Shown here piece after piece: positions 1 to 7,721 of a stretch of 10,373 bases of DNA. The notes below the pieces were generated by a model, which had not been told where the DNA came from, did no database searches, and saw only the letters and a list, made by a program, of their open reading frames with translations. Position numbers and translations under genes: made by a program. This DNA comes from Selenomonadaceae bacterium UBA3796 (GTDB lineage Bacteria > Bacillota > Negativicutes > Selenomonadales > Selenomonadaceae): NCBI GenBank assembly GCA_002369175.1, contig DFES01000193.1, positions 1 through 10,373 on the forward strand, read 5' to 3'. Numbering within the stretch: position 1 is the first letter of the stretch; each line of letters starts with the position of its first letter.

Positions 1-483
1 CAGCGCTTCGGCGAGATGGAGGTTTGGGCGCTGGAGGCCTACGGTGCTGCATATACGCTGCAGGAAATCCTCACGGTCAAGTCCGATGATGTGGTCGGCC
101 GTGTCAAGGCTTATGAGGCCATCGTAAAGGGCGAGAATATTCCGGAGCCGGGGGTTCCCGAGTCCTTCAAAGTGCTCATCAAGGAACTGCAGTCCATCGG
201 TCTTGACATTAAGGTGCTGTCCGAGGATGCAAAGGAAATTCTCATCCAGGATGACGACGATGATGATGATATCAGTGAGAAGGCGAAGAAACTGGATCTC
301 GATGTAGAGGGGGTAGATCCCGACAAGGACGGGGCTGTTCCGAAATCTACAACGGAGGCGTCTTATGATGCGGATGCTGCGGATGACATCAATGAAGATA
401 CCGGTGATGATGAGTTGATTGCCGATATGAGCAGCGTGACTGACTTTTCGGCGGATACATCGGATCGTGTTGACAACGAATAA
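1..483 (+). CDS. rpoB: RNA polymerase beta subunit, C-terminal end (partial)
   Basis: The reading frame is open from base 1 and stops at TAA 481-483, giving the last 160 residues of the beta subunit; the start lies upstream of the window. The first visible residues, QRFGEMEVWALEAYGAA followed by YTLQEILTVKSDD, are the highly conserved C-terminal segment of bacterial RpoB, which packs against the N-terminus of RpoC near the clamp. After the conserved IKVLSEDAK stretch comes a tail of about 77 residues that starts with seven consecutive Asp and holds about 30 Asp/Glu against 6 Lys/Arg. Acidic C-terminal tails of this kind also occur in other Firmicutes RpoB proteins and are poorly conserved. 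The gene ends 20 nt before rpoC, the usual rpoBC arrangement, so both are almost certainly in one transcript. Confidence 0.97.
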   Translation, partial: QRFGEMEVWALEAYGAAYTLQEILTVKSDDVVGRVKAYEAIVKGENIPEPGVPESFKVLIKELQSIGLDIKVLSEDAKEILIQDDDDDDDISEKAKKLDLDVEGVDPDKDGAVPKSTTEASYDADAADDINEDTGDDELIADMSSVTDFSADTSDRVDNE

Positions 484-503
484 GAGAAGGGAGTGTCATC
501 TCT

Positions 504-3500
504 TTGCTGGATGTAAATAACTTCGATTCCATGAGGATTGGCTTGGCATCGCCGGACAAGATACGCGAATGGTCCCATGGGGAAGTAAAGAAGCCTGAGA
601 CAATCAATTACCGTACCTTGAAGCCGGAGCGTGACGGTCTTTTCTGTGAGCGTATTTTTGGCCCCACGCGTGACTGGGAATGCCACTGCGGAAAATACAA
701 GCGCATCCGCTATAAAGGCGTTGTGTGTGATCGCTGTGGTGTTGAGGTGACTCGTGCCAAAGTGCGTCGTGAGCGCATGGGACATATTGAATTGGCGGCT
801 CCCGTATCCCATATCTGGTATTTCAAGGGGATTCCCAGCCGTATGGGACTTATTCTGGATTTGCCGCCCCGTTCCCTGGAAAAGGTGCTCTATTTTGCAT
901 CGTATATCGTGCTGGATGCAGCGGACTCCGAACTTGCCAAAAAACAGCTCCTGAACGAAACCGAGTATCGTGCGGCCAGGGAGAAATACGGTTCCGGGTT
1001 CAAGGTCGGGATGGGAGCCGAAGCGATAAAGTATCTGCTGGAGGAACTCGACCTTGACAAGATGAGCGAGGAGCTTCGGAAGGAGCTCCATTCCCTCAGC
1101 ACGCAGAAAAAAATCCGCGCCATCCGTCGCCTGGAGGTGGTGGAGGCTTTCCGGAAATCGGGAAACAGTCCTGCATGGATGGTCATGGATGTGGTTCCGG
1201 TCATTCCGCCGGAACTTCGCCCGATGGTGCAGCTGGACGGCGGCCGGTTCGCCACTTCGGATCTCAATGATCTCTACCGGCGTGTCATCAATCGCAACAA
1301 TCGTTTGAAGCGCCTTTTGGATCTCGGCGCTCCGGACATCATCGTGCGGAACGAGAAGCGCATGCTGCAGGAAGCAGTGGATGCGCTCATCGATAACGGA
1401 CGCCGCGGCCGTCCCGTGACGGGGCCGGGCAACCGTCCGCTGAAATCCCTTTCGGATATGCTCAAGGGAAAGCAGGGGCGGTTCCGTCAGAACCTCCTGG
1501 GAAAGCGCGTGGATTATTCCGGGCGTTCCGTTATCGTGGTAGGGCCGGAGCTCAAGCTGCATCAGTGCGGTCTTCCCAAGGAAATGGCTTTGGAGCTCTT
1601 CAAGCCCTTCGTCATGAAGAAGCTTGTCAGTTCCGGTGTTGCGCATAACATCAAATCGGCAAAGCGCATGGTGGAACGCGCACGTCCCGAGGTCTGGGAC
1701 GTGCTGGAAGATGTTATCAAGGAGCATCCTGTTCTCCTGAACCGTGCCCCGACCCTTCACCGCCTTGGCATCCAGGCCTTTGAGCCGGTGCTTACGGAGG
1801 GGCGTGCCCTGAAGCTTCACCCGCTTGCTTGTACGGCTTACAATGCAGATTTCGACGGAGATCAGATGGCAATCCATCTGCCCCTCTCGGCGGAGGCTCA
1901 GACGGAAGCACGCATTCTCATGCTGGCGGCCAATCACATTCTCGCGCCCAAGGATGGCAAGCCCATTATCGTACCTACCCAGGATATGGTGTTGGGCTCC
2001 TATTACCTCACGATCATCAAGCCCAATGCCAAAGGCGAAGGCAAGGTATTTACGGGGATCAGCGAGGCGCTTCTGGCCTATCAGGAACATGCTCTGGAGG
2101 TTCAGGCAGAGATCCGGGTCCGGACGGAAGGTTACGGCATGGTCCGTACTTCTTTGGGCCGCATGATTTTCAATGAGATTTTGCCGGAGGAGCTCCGTTA
2201 TTACCGCAAGGATGGGGAAACGGGCGAGTGGACCCTGGGCATCCTCATGAACAAGAAGGAAATCGGCAAGCTCGTTGCGAACTGCTTCAATCATTTCGGC
2301 GCAACGAAAACGGCCGAGGTCATTGATACGGTCAAGAATCTCGGTTACCACTATGCCTGCCTTGCAGGTATGACCGTTGCGATTTCTGATGTTATCGTGC
2401 CGCCGGAGAAAAAGAACATCATTGATGCGACGCAGAAAATCGTCAACAAGGTGGAGCAGCAGTTTGTCCGCGGTCTTGTCACAGAGGACGAACGCTATAA
2501 GAAAGTCATCAACCTGTGGACCAAGGCTACGGACGATGTGGCGGATGCCATGATGGACAACATGGATGCCTTCAATCCGATTTTCATGATGGCGGATTCC
2601 GGCGCACGAGGCAACAAGCAGCAGATGCGTCAGCTTGCCGGCATGCGCGGCCTCATGGCGGATCCTTCGGGAAAGATCATCGATCTTCCTATTACGGCGA
2701 ACTTCCGCGAGGGGCTCTCCGTTTCGGATTACTTCATTTCTTCCCACGGTGCCCGCAAGGGTTTGGCGGATACGGCGCTTCGTACCGCTGACTCCGGATA
2801 CCTCACCCGCCGTCTGGTGGATGTGGCACAGGATGTCATTGTCCGCGAAGATGACTGCGATGTGTCCGCAATCAATATCATTTGCGAAAGGGCACGCTTG
2901 GCGCCGAGCACCTTTGACGCCTTGGAAATCCTGAACGATATTCTTTTGGGACGCCTGCTGGCAGCAGATGTTTATGATCCGGAGACGGGCGAGCTGCTCC
3001 TGCATAGGGATTCCGTATTGGGCGATGAGGAACTCATGCTGATCGGTGAGCACTCCGTGAAGGAAATCATGGTGCGCGGCTCCACAGTCACATCAGAGGC
3101 TGCTGTCAGCAATGCCATGATCACGGAAGTGATCAGCCTGGGCGAGCCGGATGAGGCTGCCCGGAAGAAGATTCTTGAAACGATGATCCGTGAGATGACG
3201 GGCAAGCAGGTGACAAAGGACGTTGTTGACAGTGAGGGAAATATCATTGTCGCCAAGGAAACAGCCTTGGATGCGGATATCATTGAGGCGATCCTGGCAA
3301 GCGATGCCAAGGAGCTCAGGGTTCGCAACAATAATGTCCGGGGCATTGAGGTCGAAGCTATCAAGGAAGGCGATGGCATCATCGAGTCTCTGGAGGATCG
3401 TATTCTTGGCCGTGTTCTGGCAGAGGATATCGTGGATCCAAAGACAGGCGAGAAGATTGCCTCCCTCAACGACAGCATCGATGCTGAACTTGCGAAAAAA

Positions 3501-4475
3501 ATTGCCGCAGTGCGCCAGCGCGTATCCATTCGCAGCGTACTGACCTGCAAGTCCCAGTTTGGCGTCTGCATCAAGTGTTACGGCCGTGATCTTGCCAATC
3601 AGGCAGAGGTTGAAGTAGGAGAGGCGGTAGGCATTATCGCCGCCCAGTCCATCGGCGAGCCGGGCACACAGCTCACCATGCGCACCTTCCATACCGGCGG
3701 TGTCGCAGGTGATGATATCACACAGGGTCTGCCCCGCGTCGAGGAACTCTTCGAGGCGCGCAAGCCGAAGCACCATGCCATTATCGCAGAGATCGAGGGC
3801 GTTGCGGATGTGGAGGACACCGGAGCCGGCATGAGAAAGGTGACGATCGTGCCGAAGGAAGGCGAATCCCGCGAATACGCCATTCCCTACGGCGCACGCA
3901 TGGCTGTGAAGCATGGGCAGCAGATGAAGCCCGGGGACAAGCTCACCGAGGGCTCCGTGAACCCCCATGACATACTGAAAGTCTGCGGCCTGAAAGAGAC
4001 GCAGCGCTATCTCGTCTATGAGGTGCAAAAGGTATACAAGTCACAGGGCGTTGAGATCAATGACAAGCACATTGAGGTCATGGTTCGACAAATGCTGCAT
4101 AAGGTCAAGATCGAGGAATCCGGCAATACGGATTTCCTTCCCGGTGAATACATCGATATCAATTCTTTTGAGACGGCCAACACCAAGGCGATTGAGGAAG
4201 GCGGGGAACCTGCCGTTGCGAAGCCCATCCTTTTGGGAATCACGAAGGCATCCCTGGCAACGGATTCCTTCCTGTCTGCGGCATCCTTCCAGGAGACCAC
4301 ACGGGTTCTTACGGATGCAGCCATCAAGGGCAAGGTGGATCCGCTCATCGGTCTCAAGGAGAATGTCATCATCGGAAAGCTTATTCCGGCAGGCACAGGC
4401 ATGAGCCGCTACCGCGGTCTCAAGGTTGTGGATCTGGATGAGAAGGAGCAGGCCGGGACTGTGACGGAACCGTAA
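504..4475 (+). CDS. rpoC: RNA polymerase beta' subunit, complete, with an expanded Zn2 region
   Basis: This is the catalytic beta' subunit of RNA polymerase, 1323 residues. The start is TTG 504, chosen because AGAAGGGAG (about 485-493) sits at good spacing and the N-terminus (LDVNNFDSMRIGLASPD) matches the family start. Visible landmarks are the first zinc site C60, C62, C75, C78; the catalytic NADFDGDQ motif with D449, D451 and D453 for Mg2+; the bridge-helix region around SHGARKGLADTALRTADSGY; the second zinc site C785, C1015, C1022, C1025; and the trigger loop M1059-R1060 with H1063. The trigger loop has no long insert of the proteobacterial kind. The protein is about 120 residues longer than the roughly 1200-residue Bacillus type. 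The excess lies between C785 and C1015 (230 residues, against about 74 in E. coli), where a module of about 50 residues occurs three times. Confidence 0.98.
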   Translation: MLDVNNFDSMRIGLASPDKIREWSHGEVKKPETINYRTLKPERDGLFCERIFGPTRDWECHCGKYKRIRYKGVVCDRCGVEVTRAKVRRERMGHIELAAPVSHIWYFKGIPSRMGLILDLPPRSLEKVLYFASYIVLDAADSELAKKQLLNETEYRAAREKYGSGFKVGMGAEAIKYLLEELDLDKMSEELRKELHSLSTQKKIRAIRRLEVVEAFRKSGNSPAWMVMDVVPVIPPELRPMVQLDGGRFATSDLNDLYRRVINRNNRLKRLLDLGAPDIIVRNEKRMLQEAVDALIDNGRRGRPVTGPGNRPLKSLSDMLKGKQGRFRQNLLGKRVDYSGRSVIVVGPELKLHQCGLPKEMALELFKPFVMKKLVSSGVAHNIKSAKRMVERARPEVWDVLEDVIKEHPVLLNRAPTLHRLGIQAFEPVLTEGRALKLHPLACTAYNADFDGDQMAIHLPLSAEAQTEARILMLAANHILAPKDGKPIIVPTQDMVLGSYYLTIIKPNAKGEGKVFTGISEALLAYQEHALEVQAEIRVRTEGYGMVRTSLGRMIFNEILPEELRYYRKDGETGEWTLGILMNKKEIGKLVANCFNHFGATKTAEVIDTVKNLGYHYACLAGMTVAISDVIVPPEKKNIIDATQKIVNKVEQQFVRGLVTEDERYKKVINLWTKATDDVADAMMDNMDAFNPIFMMADSGARGNKQQMRQLAGMRGLMADPSGKIIDLPITANFREGLSVSDYFISSHGARKGLADTALRTADSGYLTRRLVDVAQDVIVREDDCDVSAINIICERARLAPSTFDALEILNDILLGRLLAADVYDPETGELLLHRDSVLGDEELMLIGEHSVKEIMVRGSTVTSEAAVSNAMITEVISLGEPDEAARKKILETMIREMTGKQVTKDVVDSEGNIIVAKETALDADIIEAILASDAKELRVRNNNVRGIEVEAIKEGDGIIESLEDRILGRVLAEDIVDPKTGEKIASLNDSIDAELAKKIAAVRQRVSIRSVLTCKSQFGVCIKCYGRDLANQAEVEVGEAVGIIAAQSIGEPGTQLTMRTFHTGGVAGDDITQGLPRVEELFEARKPKHHAIIAEIEGVADVEDTGAGMRKVTIVPKEGESREYAIPYGARMAVKHGQQMKPGDKLTEGSVNPHDILKVCGLKETQRYLVYEVQKVYKSQGVEINDKHIEVMVRQMLHKVKIEESGNTDFLPGEYIDINSFETANTKAIEEGGEPAVAKPILLGITKASLATDSFLSAASFQETTRVLTDAAIKGKVDPLIGLKENVIIGKLIPAGTGMSRYRGLKVVDLDEKEQAGTVTEP
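2931..3539 (+). repeat. Three diverged copies of a ~50-residue module inside RpoC
   Basis: Translated residues 810-859, 895-942 and 963-1012 of RpoC align with each other. Copy 1 has LLGRLLAADVYDPETGE, copy 2 has TGKQVTKDVVDSEGN, and copy 3 has ILGRVLAEDIVDPKTGE. Each continues into a predicted helix (DEELMLIGEHSV, DADIIEAILASDA, DAELAKKIAAVR) and a closing strand (KEIMVRG, KELRVRN, RVSIRSV). Copies 1 and 3 share about 13 of their first 21 residues. Copy 3 is at the position of the single copy in ordinary RpoC, directly before zinc ligands C1015, C1022 and C1025. Copies 1 and 2 are therefore the extra material. The similarity is clear in protein but not in DNA, so the duplication is old. Confidence 0.85.
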
Positions 4476-4497
4476 AAAGACACAGAGCAAAGTTCAT

Positions 4498-4544
4498 AGA
4501 AGCTGCCGAGATCTCCGAGGAGGTCTTGGCGGCTTCTCTATATA
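4498..4544 (+). terminator. Probable terminator hairpin after rpoC
   Basis: Bases 4498-4517 (AGAAGCTGCCGAGATCTCCG) and 4518-4537 (AGGAGGTCTTGGCGGCTTCT) form a long stem-loop of about 17-19 pairs, including a few G-U pairs. It starts 23 nt after the rpoC stop. The following bases, CTATATAG, are only moderately U-rich, so termination may be incomplete. The function is inferred from position and stem strength. A processing or attenuation element between rpoBC and nrdD is the alternative. Confidence 0.55.
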
Positions 4545-4548
4545 GTTC

Positions 4549-4594
4549 AAAGGAGGGATGGATATCATCCTGAGATGATATCACGCAAGACATG
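4549..4594 (+). promoter_or_regulatory. nrdD ribosome site split from its start codon by a perfect hairpin
   Basis: A strong Shine-Dalgarno AAAGGAGGG lies at 4549-4557, but the nrdD ATG is at 4592, too far for normal initiation. Between them is a perfect 9-bp inverted repeat: GATATCATC at 4561-4569, loop CTGA, GATGATATC at 4574-4582. If the hairpin folds, the effective spacing drops to about 12 nt. There is no other ribosome site near 4592, and an in-frame TGA at 4571-4573 rules out an upstream extension from an ordinary start codon. The layout is seen directly; its role in translation is inference. Confidence 0.6.
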
Positions 4595-6859
4595 AACCTG
4601 AAGACTGTCACGAAGCGTTCCGGATTTACGGTGGACTATGACCGGCAGAAAATCTATAATGCAATTGCCGGCGCAAACAAGGACAGCATAGAAAAAATGC
4701 GCGATGAAGATATCCAGGGGATCACCCTCCAGGTGGAGAAGAAGCTTTCTGACCGTGACAACGTGACAGTGGAGGAAATCCAGGATGTGGTAGAGCATGA
4801 GATCATGCGGTATGGCTTCTACGACATCGCCAAGCGGTACATCCGCTACCGTCAGCGCCACGAGGAGCGGAGAGCGGCTCAGAAGCATCTCATGGAGTGC
4901 TATCGGGATATCTTCTTTGCCGATGCGGTGGACTCGGATCTCAAACGGGACAACGCCAACATCAATACGGACGCTTCCATGGGCATCATGTTGAAATTGG
5001 GTGCCGAGGGCGCAAAGCATTTCGTGGACAACTATGTATTGCCGGAGGCTTATGCAACGGCAGATCAGCATGATTACATCCACATCCACGATAAGGATTT
5101 CAGTCTCATTACCTTTAACTGCTGTCAGATTGATTTGCTGAAACTGTTTCATGGCGGCTTTTCCACAGGCCATGGTTTTTTGCGGGAACCCAATTCCATC
5201 CGGGCCTATGCATCCCTCGCCTGCATTGCCATCCAATCGAATCAAAACGACATGTTCGGAGGGCAGTCCATCAACTGTTTCGATTATGCCATGGCGGAGG
5301 GGGTGCGCAAGTCCTTCCACAAGGCAGTGGTCGATGAGGCCTTTAAGGCCATGGTCTACCGCTTTGGAAGCGAGGTCTTTGCGGACAGGGGAGCTTTTCG
5401 GAAGAGCTTCAAGGCGGCAATGGATATGGAGTCGTGCAATTTTGCGGAAAAGCCGGAGGATCCGCGCCACCGACAGTCTGTCGATGCGATAGGGGCGGCA
5501 CTGGACAAGCTGCTGAAAGAGGATTACGGCACAGCCGAAGGCGCAGATCCCAAGGATGCGGAACATATTTACAACCTTGCCTGCCAGGATGTGGCGGAGG
5601 AAACCCATCAGGCCATGGAGGCTCTCATCCACAACTTCAATACGCTCCATTCCCGCGCAGGGGCCCAGGTGCCCTTCAGTTCCATCAACTACGGTATGGA
5701 TACCAGTCCGGAAGGAAGGCTGGCCACCCGTGAGGTTCTGAATGCCATCATGTCAGGGCTTGGCAATGGGGAGACGCCGATTTTCCCGATTTCCGTGTTT
5801 CAGCTCAAGGCAGGCGTGAATTACAATCCGCAAGATCCGAATTATGACCTTTTCATCAGGGCATGCGAGGTCAGCGCAAAACGGCTGTTCCCGAATTTCG
5901 TGAATCTTGATGCGCCCTACAATCTTCAGTATTACAAGCCGGGGGATTACAACAGCTATGTGGCCACCATGGGGTGCCGCACGAGGGTGATGAGCAATAT
6001 CAATGGCCCGGAGGAATCCGGCAGCCGTGGGAATTTTTCCTTTGTGACCATCAATCTGCCCAAACTGGCGCTGGAGGCAAGGGGGAATCTGGAGGAGTTC
6101 TGGAAGCTTTTCGATAAGTACATCGCCCTTTGCCACGATTACCTTCTCTTCCGTCTGCAGACCATTGCAGACAAGCATGTCTATAATTATCCCTTCCTCA
6201 TGGGGCAGGGGGTTTGGATGGGAAGCGATAAGCTGAAGCCCACGGATAAGATCCGCGAGGTTCTAAAGCATGCGTCTTATTCCATCGGGTTCTGCGGGTT
6301 GGCAGAATGCCTCACGGCTCTGATCGGGAAGCATCATGGCGAAAGCGCCGAGGCGCAGGAACTGGGACTCAAAATTGTGGGTCATTTGCGTGAAGTCCTT
6401 GACGATTACACGAAAAAGGAGCACATGAACTGGACCTGCTTCGGCACGCCTGCGGAGAGCACGGCAGGGCAGTTCCAGAGGGCAAACCGCAAGGAATACG
6501 GCATCGTAAAAGGGGTTACAGACAGGGATTATATGACAAACAGCAGTCATGTTCCCGTCTACTATCCCATCAAGGCCATTGACAAGATTCGCATTGAAGC
6601 GCCTTACCATGCACTGGAAAATGCGGGACACATCGCGTACATCGAGATGGATGGGGATCCGTCACAGAACATAGAGGCATTTGAGACGATTGTCAGAGCC
6701 ATGCATGATCATGATATGGGATATTTTTCCATCAACCATCCCGTGGATCGCGATCCCGTCTGCGGATATACGGGAATCATTGCCAACGAGTGCCCCCATT
6801 GCCACCGCCGGGAAGTGGAGAGCGGCACCTTTGTCGTTCCGCGGATGAAGATGAAGTGA
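4592..6859 (+). CDS. nrdD: Anaerobic (class III) ribonucleoside-triphosphate reductase, glycyl-radical C-terminus apparently absent
   Basis: The 755-residue product would reduce NTPs to dNTPs in anaerobic cytoplasm. Residues about 4-92 form an ATP-cone allosteric domain (KTVTKRSGFTVDYDRQKI to AKRYIRYRQR). The barrel core carries ITFNCCQIDL (C177/C178), GFSTGHGFLR, IQSNQNDMFGGQS and MGCRTRV (C462), the expected NrdD cysteine positions. Near the end comes a zinc-ribbon-like DPVCGYTG...CPHCH (C724, C734, C737, possibly H738). The family normally continues into a glycyl-radical motif of the form RRxxGYL; here the protein ends about 17 residues after the ribbon (tail GTFVVPRMKMK) with no such motif. 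None of the three + strand frames restores it before ridA. No nrdG activase gene is present. Translation probably starts at ATG 4592, behind the hairpin-separated ribosome site. Family assignment is firm; activity as a stand-alone enzyme is doubtful. Confidence 0.93.
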   Translation: MNLKTVTKRSGFTVDYDRQKIYNAIAGANKDSIEKMRDEDIQGITLQVEKKLSDRDNVTVEEIQDVVEHEIMRYGFYDIAKRYIRYRQRHEERRAAQKHLMECYRDIFFADAVDSDLKRDNANINTDASMGIMLKLGAEGAKHFVDNYVLPEAYATADQHDYIHIHDKDFSLITFNCCQIDLLKLFHGGFSTGHGFLREPNSIRAYASLACIAIQSNQNDMFGGQSINCFDYAMAEGVRKSFHKAVVDEAFKAMVYRFGSEVFADRGAFRKSFKAAMDMESCNFAEKPEDPRHRQSVDAIGAALDKLLKEDYGTAEGADPKDAEHIYNLACQDVAEETHQAMEALIHNFNTLHSRAGAQVPFSSINYGMDTSPEGRLATREVLNAIMSGLGNGETPIFPISVFQLKAGVNYNPQDPNYDLFIRACEVSAKRLFPNFVNLDAPYNLQYYKPGDYNSYVATMGCRTRVMSNINGPEESGSRGNFSFVTINLPKLALEARGNLEEFWKLFDKYIALCHDYLLFRLQTIADKHVYNYPFLMGQGVWMGSDKLKPTDKIREVLKHASYSIGFCGLAECLTALIGKHHGESAEAQELGLKIVGHLREVLDDYTKKEHMNWTCFGTPAESTAGQFQRANRKEYGIVKGVTDRDYMTNSSHVPVYYPIKAIDKIRIEAPYHALENAGHIAYIEMDGDPSQNIEAFETIVRAMHDHDMGYFSINHPVDRDPVCGYTGIIANECPHCHRREVESGTFVVPRMKMK

Positions 6860-6894
6860 TTTTTGGAAAGGAAAATCCGAAGGAGGATGTTTTT

Positions 6895-7275
6895 ATGAAG
6901 GTGATTCACACGGATAAGGCTCCTGCAGCAGTGGGACCCTACAGTCAGGCCATCGCTGCCAATGGAATGCTCTATCTTTCCGGGCAGATTGCCATCCTTC
7001 CCTCAGAAGGGAAAATCGTTGCACAGGATATCGAAGGGCAGGCAGAACAGTGCTGCCGCAATGTGGAGGCGGTTCTGGCCGAGGCGGGCACGGATATGGG
7101 AGCTGTAGTCAAGACAACGTGTTTTCTCGCAGATATCAATGATTTTCAGGCCTTCAATGCCGTTTATGCCAGGCATTTCGTGAGCAAGCCCGCACGCAGC
7201 TGCGTCGCTGTGGCGGCTCTCCCCGGGGGAGCTCTCTGCGAGATTGAAGTGGTGGCAGTTCTGCCTCAGGAGTGA
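6895..7275 (+). CDS. ridA: RidA family 2-iminobutanoate/2-iminopropanoate deaminase
   Basis: This 126-residue cytosolic protein has the usual RidA length and belongs to the YjgF/YER057c/UK114 family. Family members hydrolyse reactive enamine/imine intermediates, such as 2-aminoacrylate released by PLP enzymes, to keto acids and ammonia, and act as trimers. Visible signatures are APAAVGPYSQAI at the N-terminus (Y16), LYLSGQI, and the C-terminal KPARSCVAVAALPGGALCEIE. R101 and E116 match the substrate-carboxylate arginine and the glutamate of the known active site. The start ATG 6895 has AAGGAGG at 6880-6886, 8 nt away. The gene begins 35 nt after nrdD with no promoter or terminator visible between them, so cotranscription with nrdD is likely. 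No convincing terminator was found after it. Confidence 0.95.
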   Translation: MKVIHTDKAPAAVGPYSQAIAANGMLYLSGQIAILPSEGKIVAQDIEGQAEQCCRNVEAVLAEAGTDMGAVVKTTCFLADINDFQAFNAVYARHFVSKPARSCVAVAALPGGALCEIEVVAVLPQE

Positions 7276-7296
7276 GGAACGGTTAAAAAATTTTAG

Positions 7297-7325
7297 TTTC
7301 CAGAAGGCTCCGGGCGTGGTATAAT
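7297..7325 (+). promoter_or_regulatory. Extended -10 sigma-A type promoter
   Basis: TTTCCA at 7297-7302 (4 of 6 to TTGACA), a 17-bp spacer, then TATAAT at 7320-7325, preceded by TGG, which makes an extended -10. Transcription would start near 7332, about 52 nt before the small membrane-protein gene, and separates it from nrdD-ridA. Confidence 0.75.
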
Positions 7326-7383
7326 AGCGCGTGGAGGGGGATATGGATAGGGTGTCCGCCCAAAGCGTTCGAAGAGGAGGCAG

Positions 7384-7674
7384 ATGCAGAAGAAGATGTA
7401 CATGGTTGAAATAGCGTTGGTTGGACTTCTGTTATGCGGTATTTTCTGGTCATTCGGCAGGCTTCGCAAAGGAATCAAGAAGTTGCGCCGGGAACAGCTT
7501 CAGCGAAAGCGGATGGAGAAGATGCTCTCGGAAGAGAATCCCTTTTTTGCCCGCCGCATCTGCCGGTGGATCGACCATCCCGAGAGGGATCCGGATCTTA
7601 CCTGGGACGTGCAGTGTGGAAAGTATCCTTCTCTTCTCGTCTATCTCAAGAAAGCAGCGTCCTCAAACAAATAA
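7384..7674 (+). CDS. Small single-helix membrane protein of unknown function
   Basis: I do not recognise this 96-residue protein. It begins MQKKMYM, followed by one hydrophobic segment at about residues 8-24 (VEIALVGLLLCGIFWSF) and then a strongly basic stretch (RLRKGIKKLRREQLQRKR). The charge balance suggests the N-terminus is outside and the larger C-terminal part is in the cytoplasm. The rest (about 45-96) is soluble, with ENPFFARRICRWIDHPERDPDLTWD. GAGGAGG at 7374-7380 is only 3 nt from ATG 7384; the in-frame ATGs at 7396 and 7402 would have longer spacing, so the exact start is uncertain. The gene has its own promoter (7297-7325) and a strong terminator (7688-7721), which supports it as a single-gene unit. 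No function can be inferred from the neighbours. Confidence 0.75.
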   Translation: MQKKMYMVEIALVGLLLCGIFWSFGRLRKGIKKLRREQLQRKRMEKMLSEENPFFARRICRWIDHPERDPDLTWDVQCGKYPSLLVYLKKAASSNK

Positions 7675-7687
7675 CGGCAATCATCCT

Positions 7688-7721
7688 GCCCCGGGGGAAT
7701 TCCTCGGGGCTTGTTTGTGTT
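7688..7721 (+). terminator. Rho-independent terminator of the small membrane-protein gene
   Basis: A GC-rich stem GCCCCGGGGG pairs with TTCCTCGGGGC (7688-7710, about 10 pairs including G-U) and is followed directly by the T-rich run TTGTTTGTGTT. It lies 14 nt after the stop codon and just before the next promoter. Confidence 0.85.

Noticed and set aside
363..3053. A very long open frame (about 896 codons) on the minus strand opposite rpoB/rpoC
   Set aside because: It lies wholly antisense to strongly conserved polymerase genes; the translation is rich in His, Arg and Ile with no recognisable domain, as expected from the reverse of a codon-biased gene.
4534..4550. TCTATATAGTT as an NrdR box upstream of nrdD
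   Set aside because: NrdR boxes have ACAC-N8-GTGT type flanks and usually occur in pairs; the flanks and spacing do not match and only one copy is present.
4558..4578. Six-codon frame starting directly after the nrdD Shine-Dalgarno
   Set aside because: The ATG is only 1 nt from the ribosome site and the frame lies inside the hairpin; too close for efficient initiation.
6758..6775. CGYTG near the end of NrdD as the glycyl-radical site
   Set aside because: It resembles CGYLG of E. coli NrdD, but the context DPVCGYTG...CPHCH is that of the zinc ribbon that precedes the radical loop, so I treat it as a zinc motif. An alignment should confirm this.
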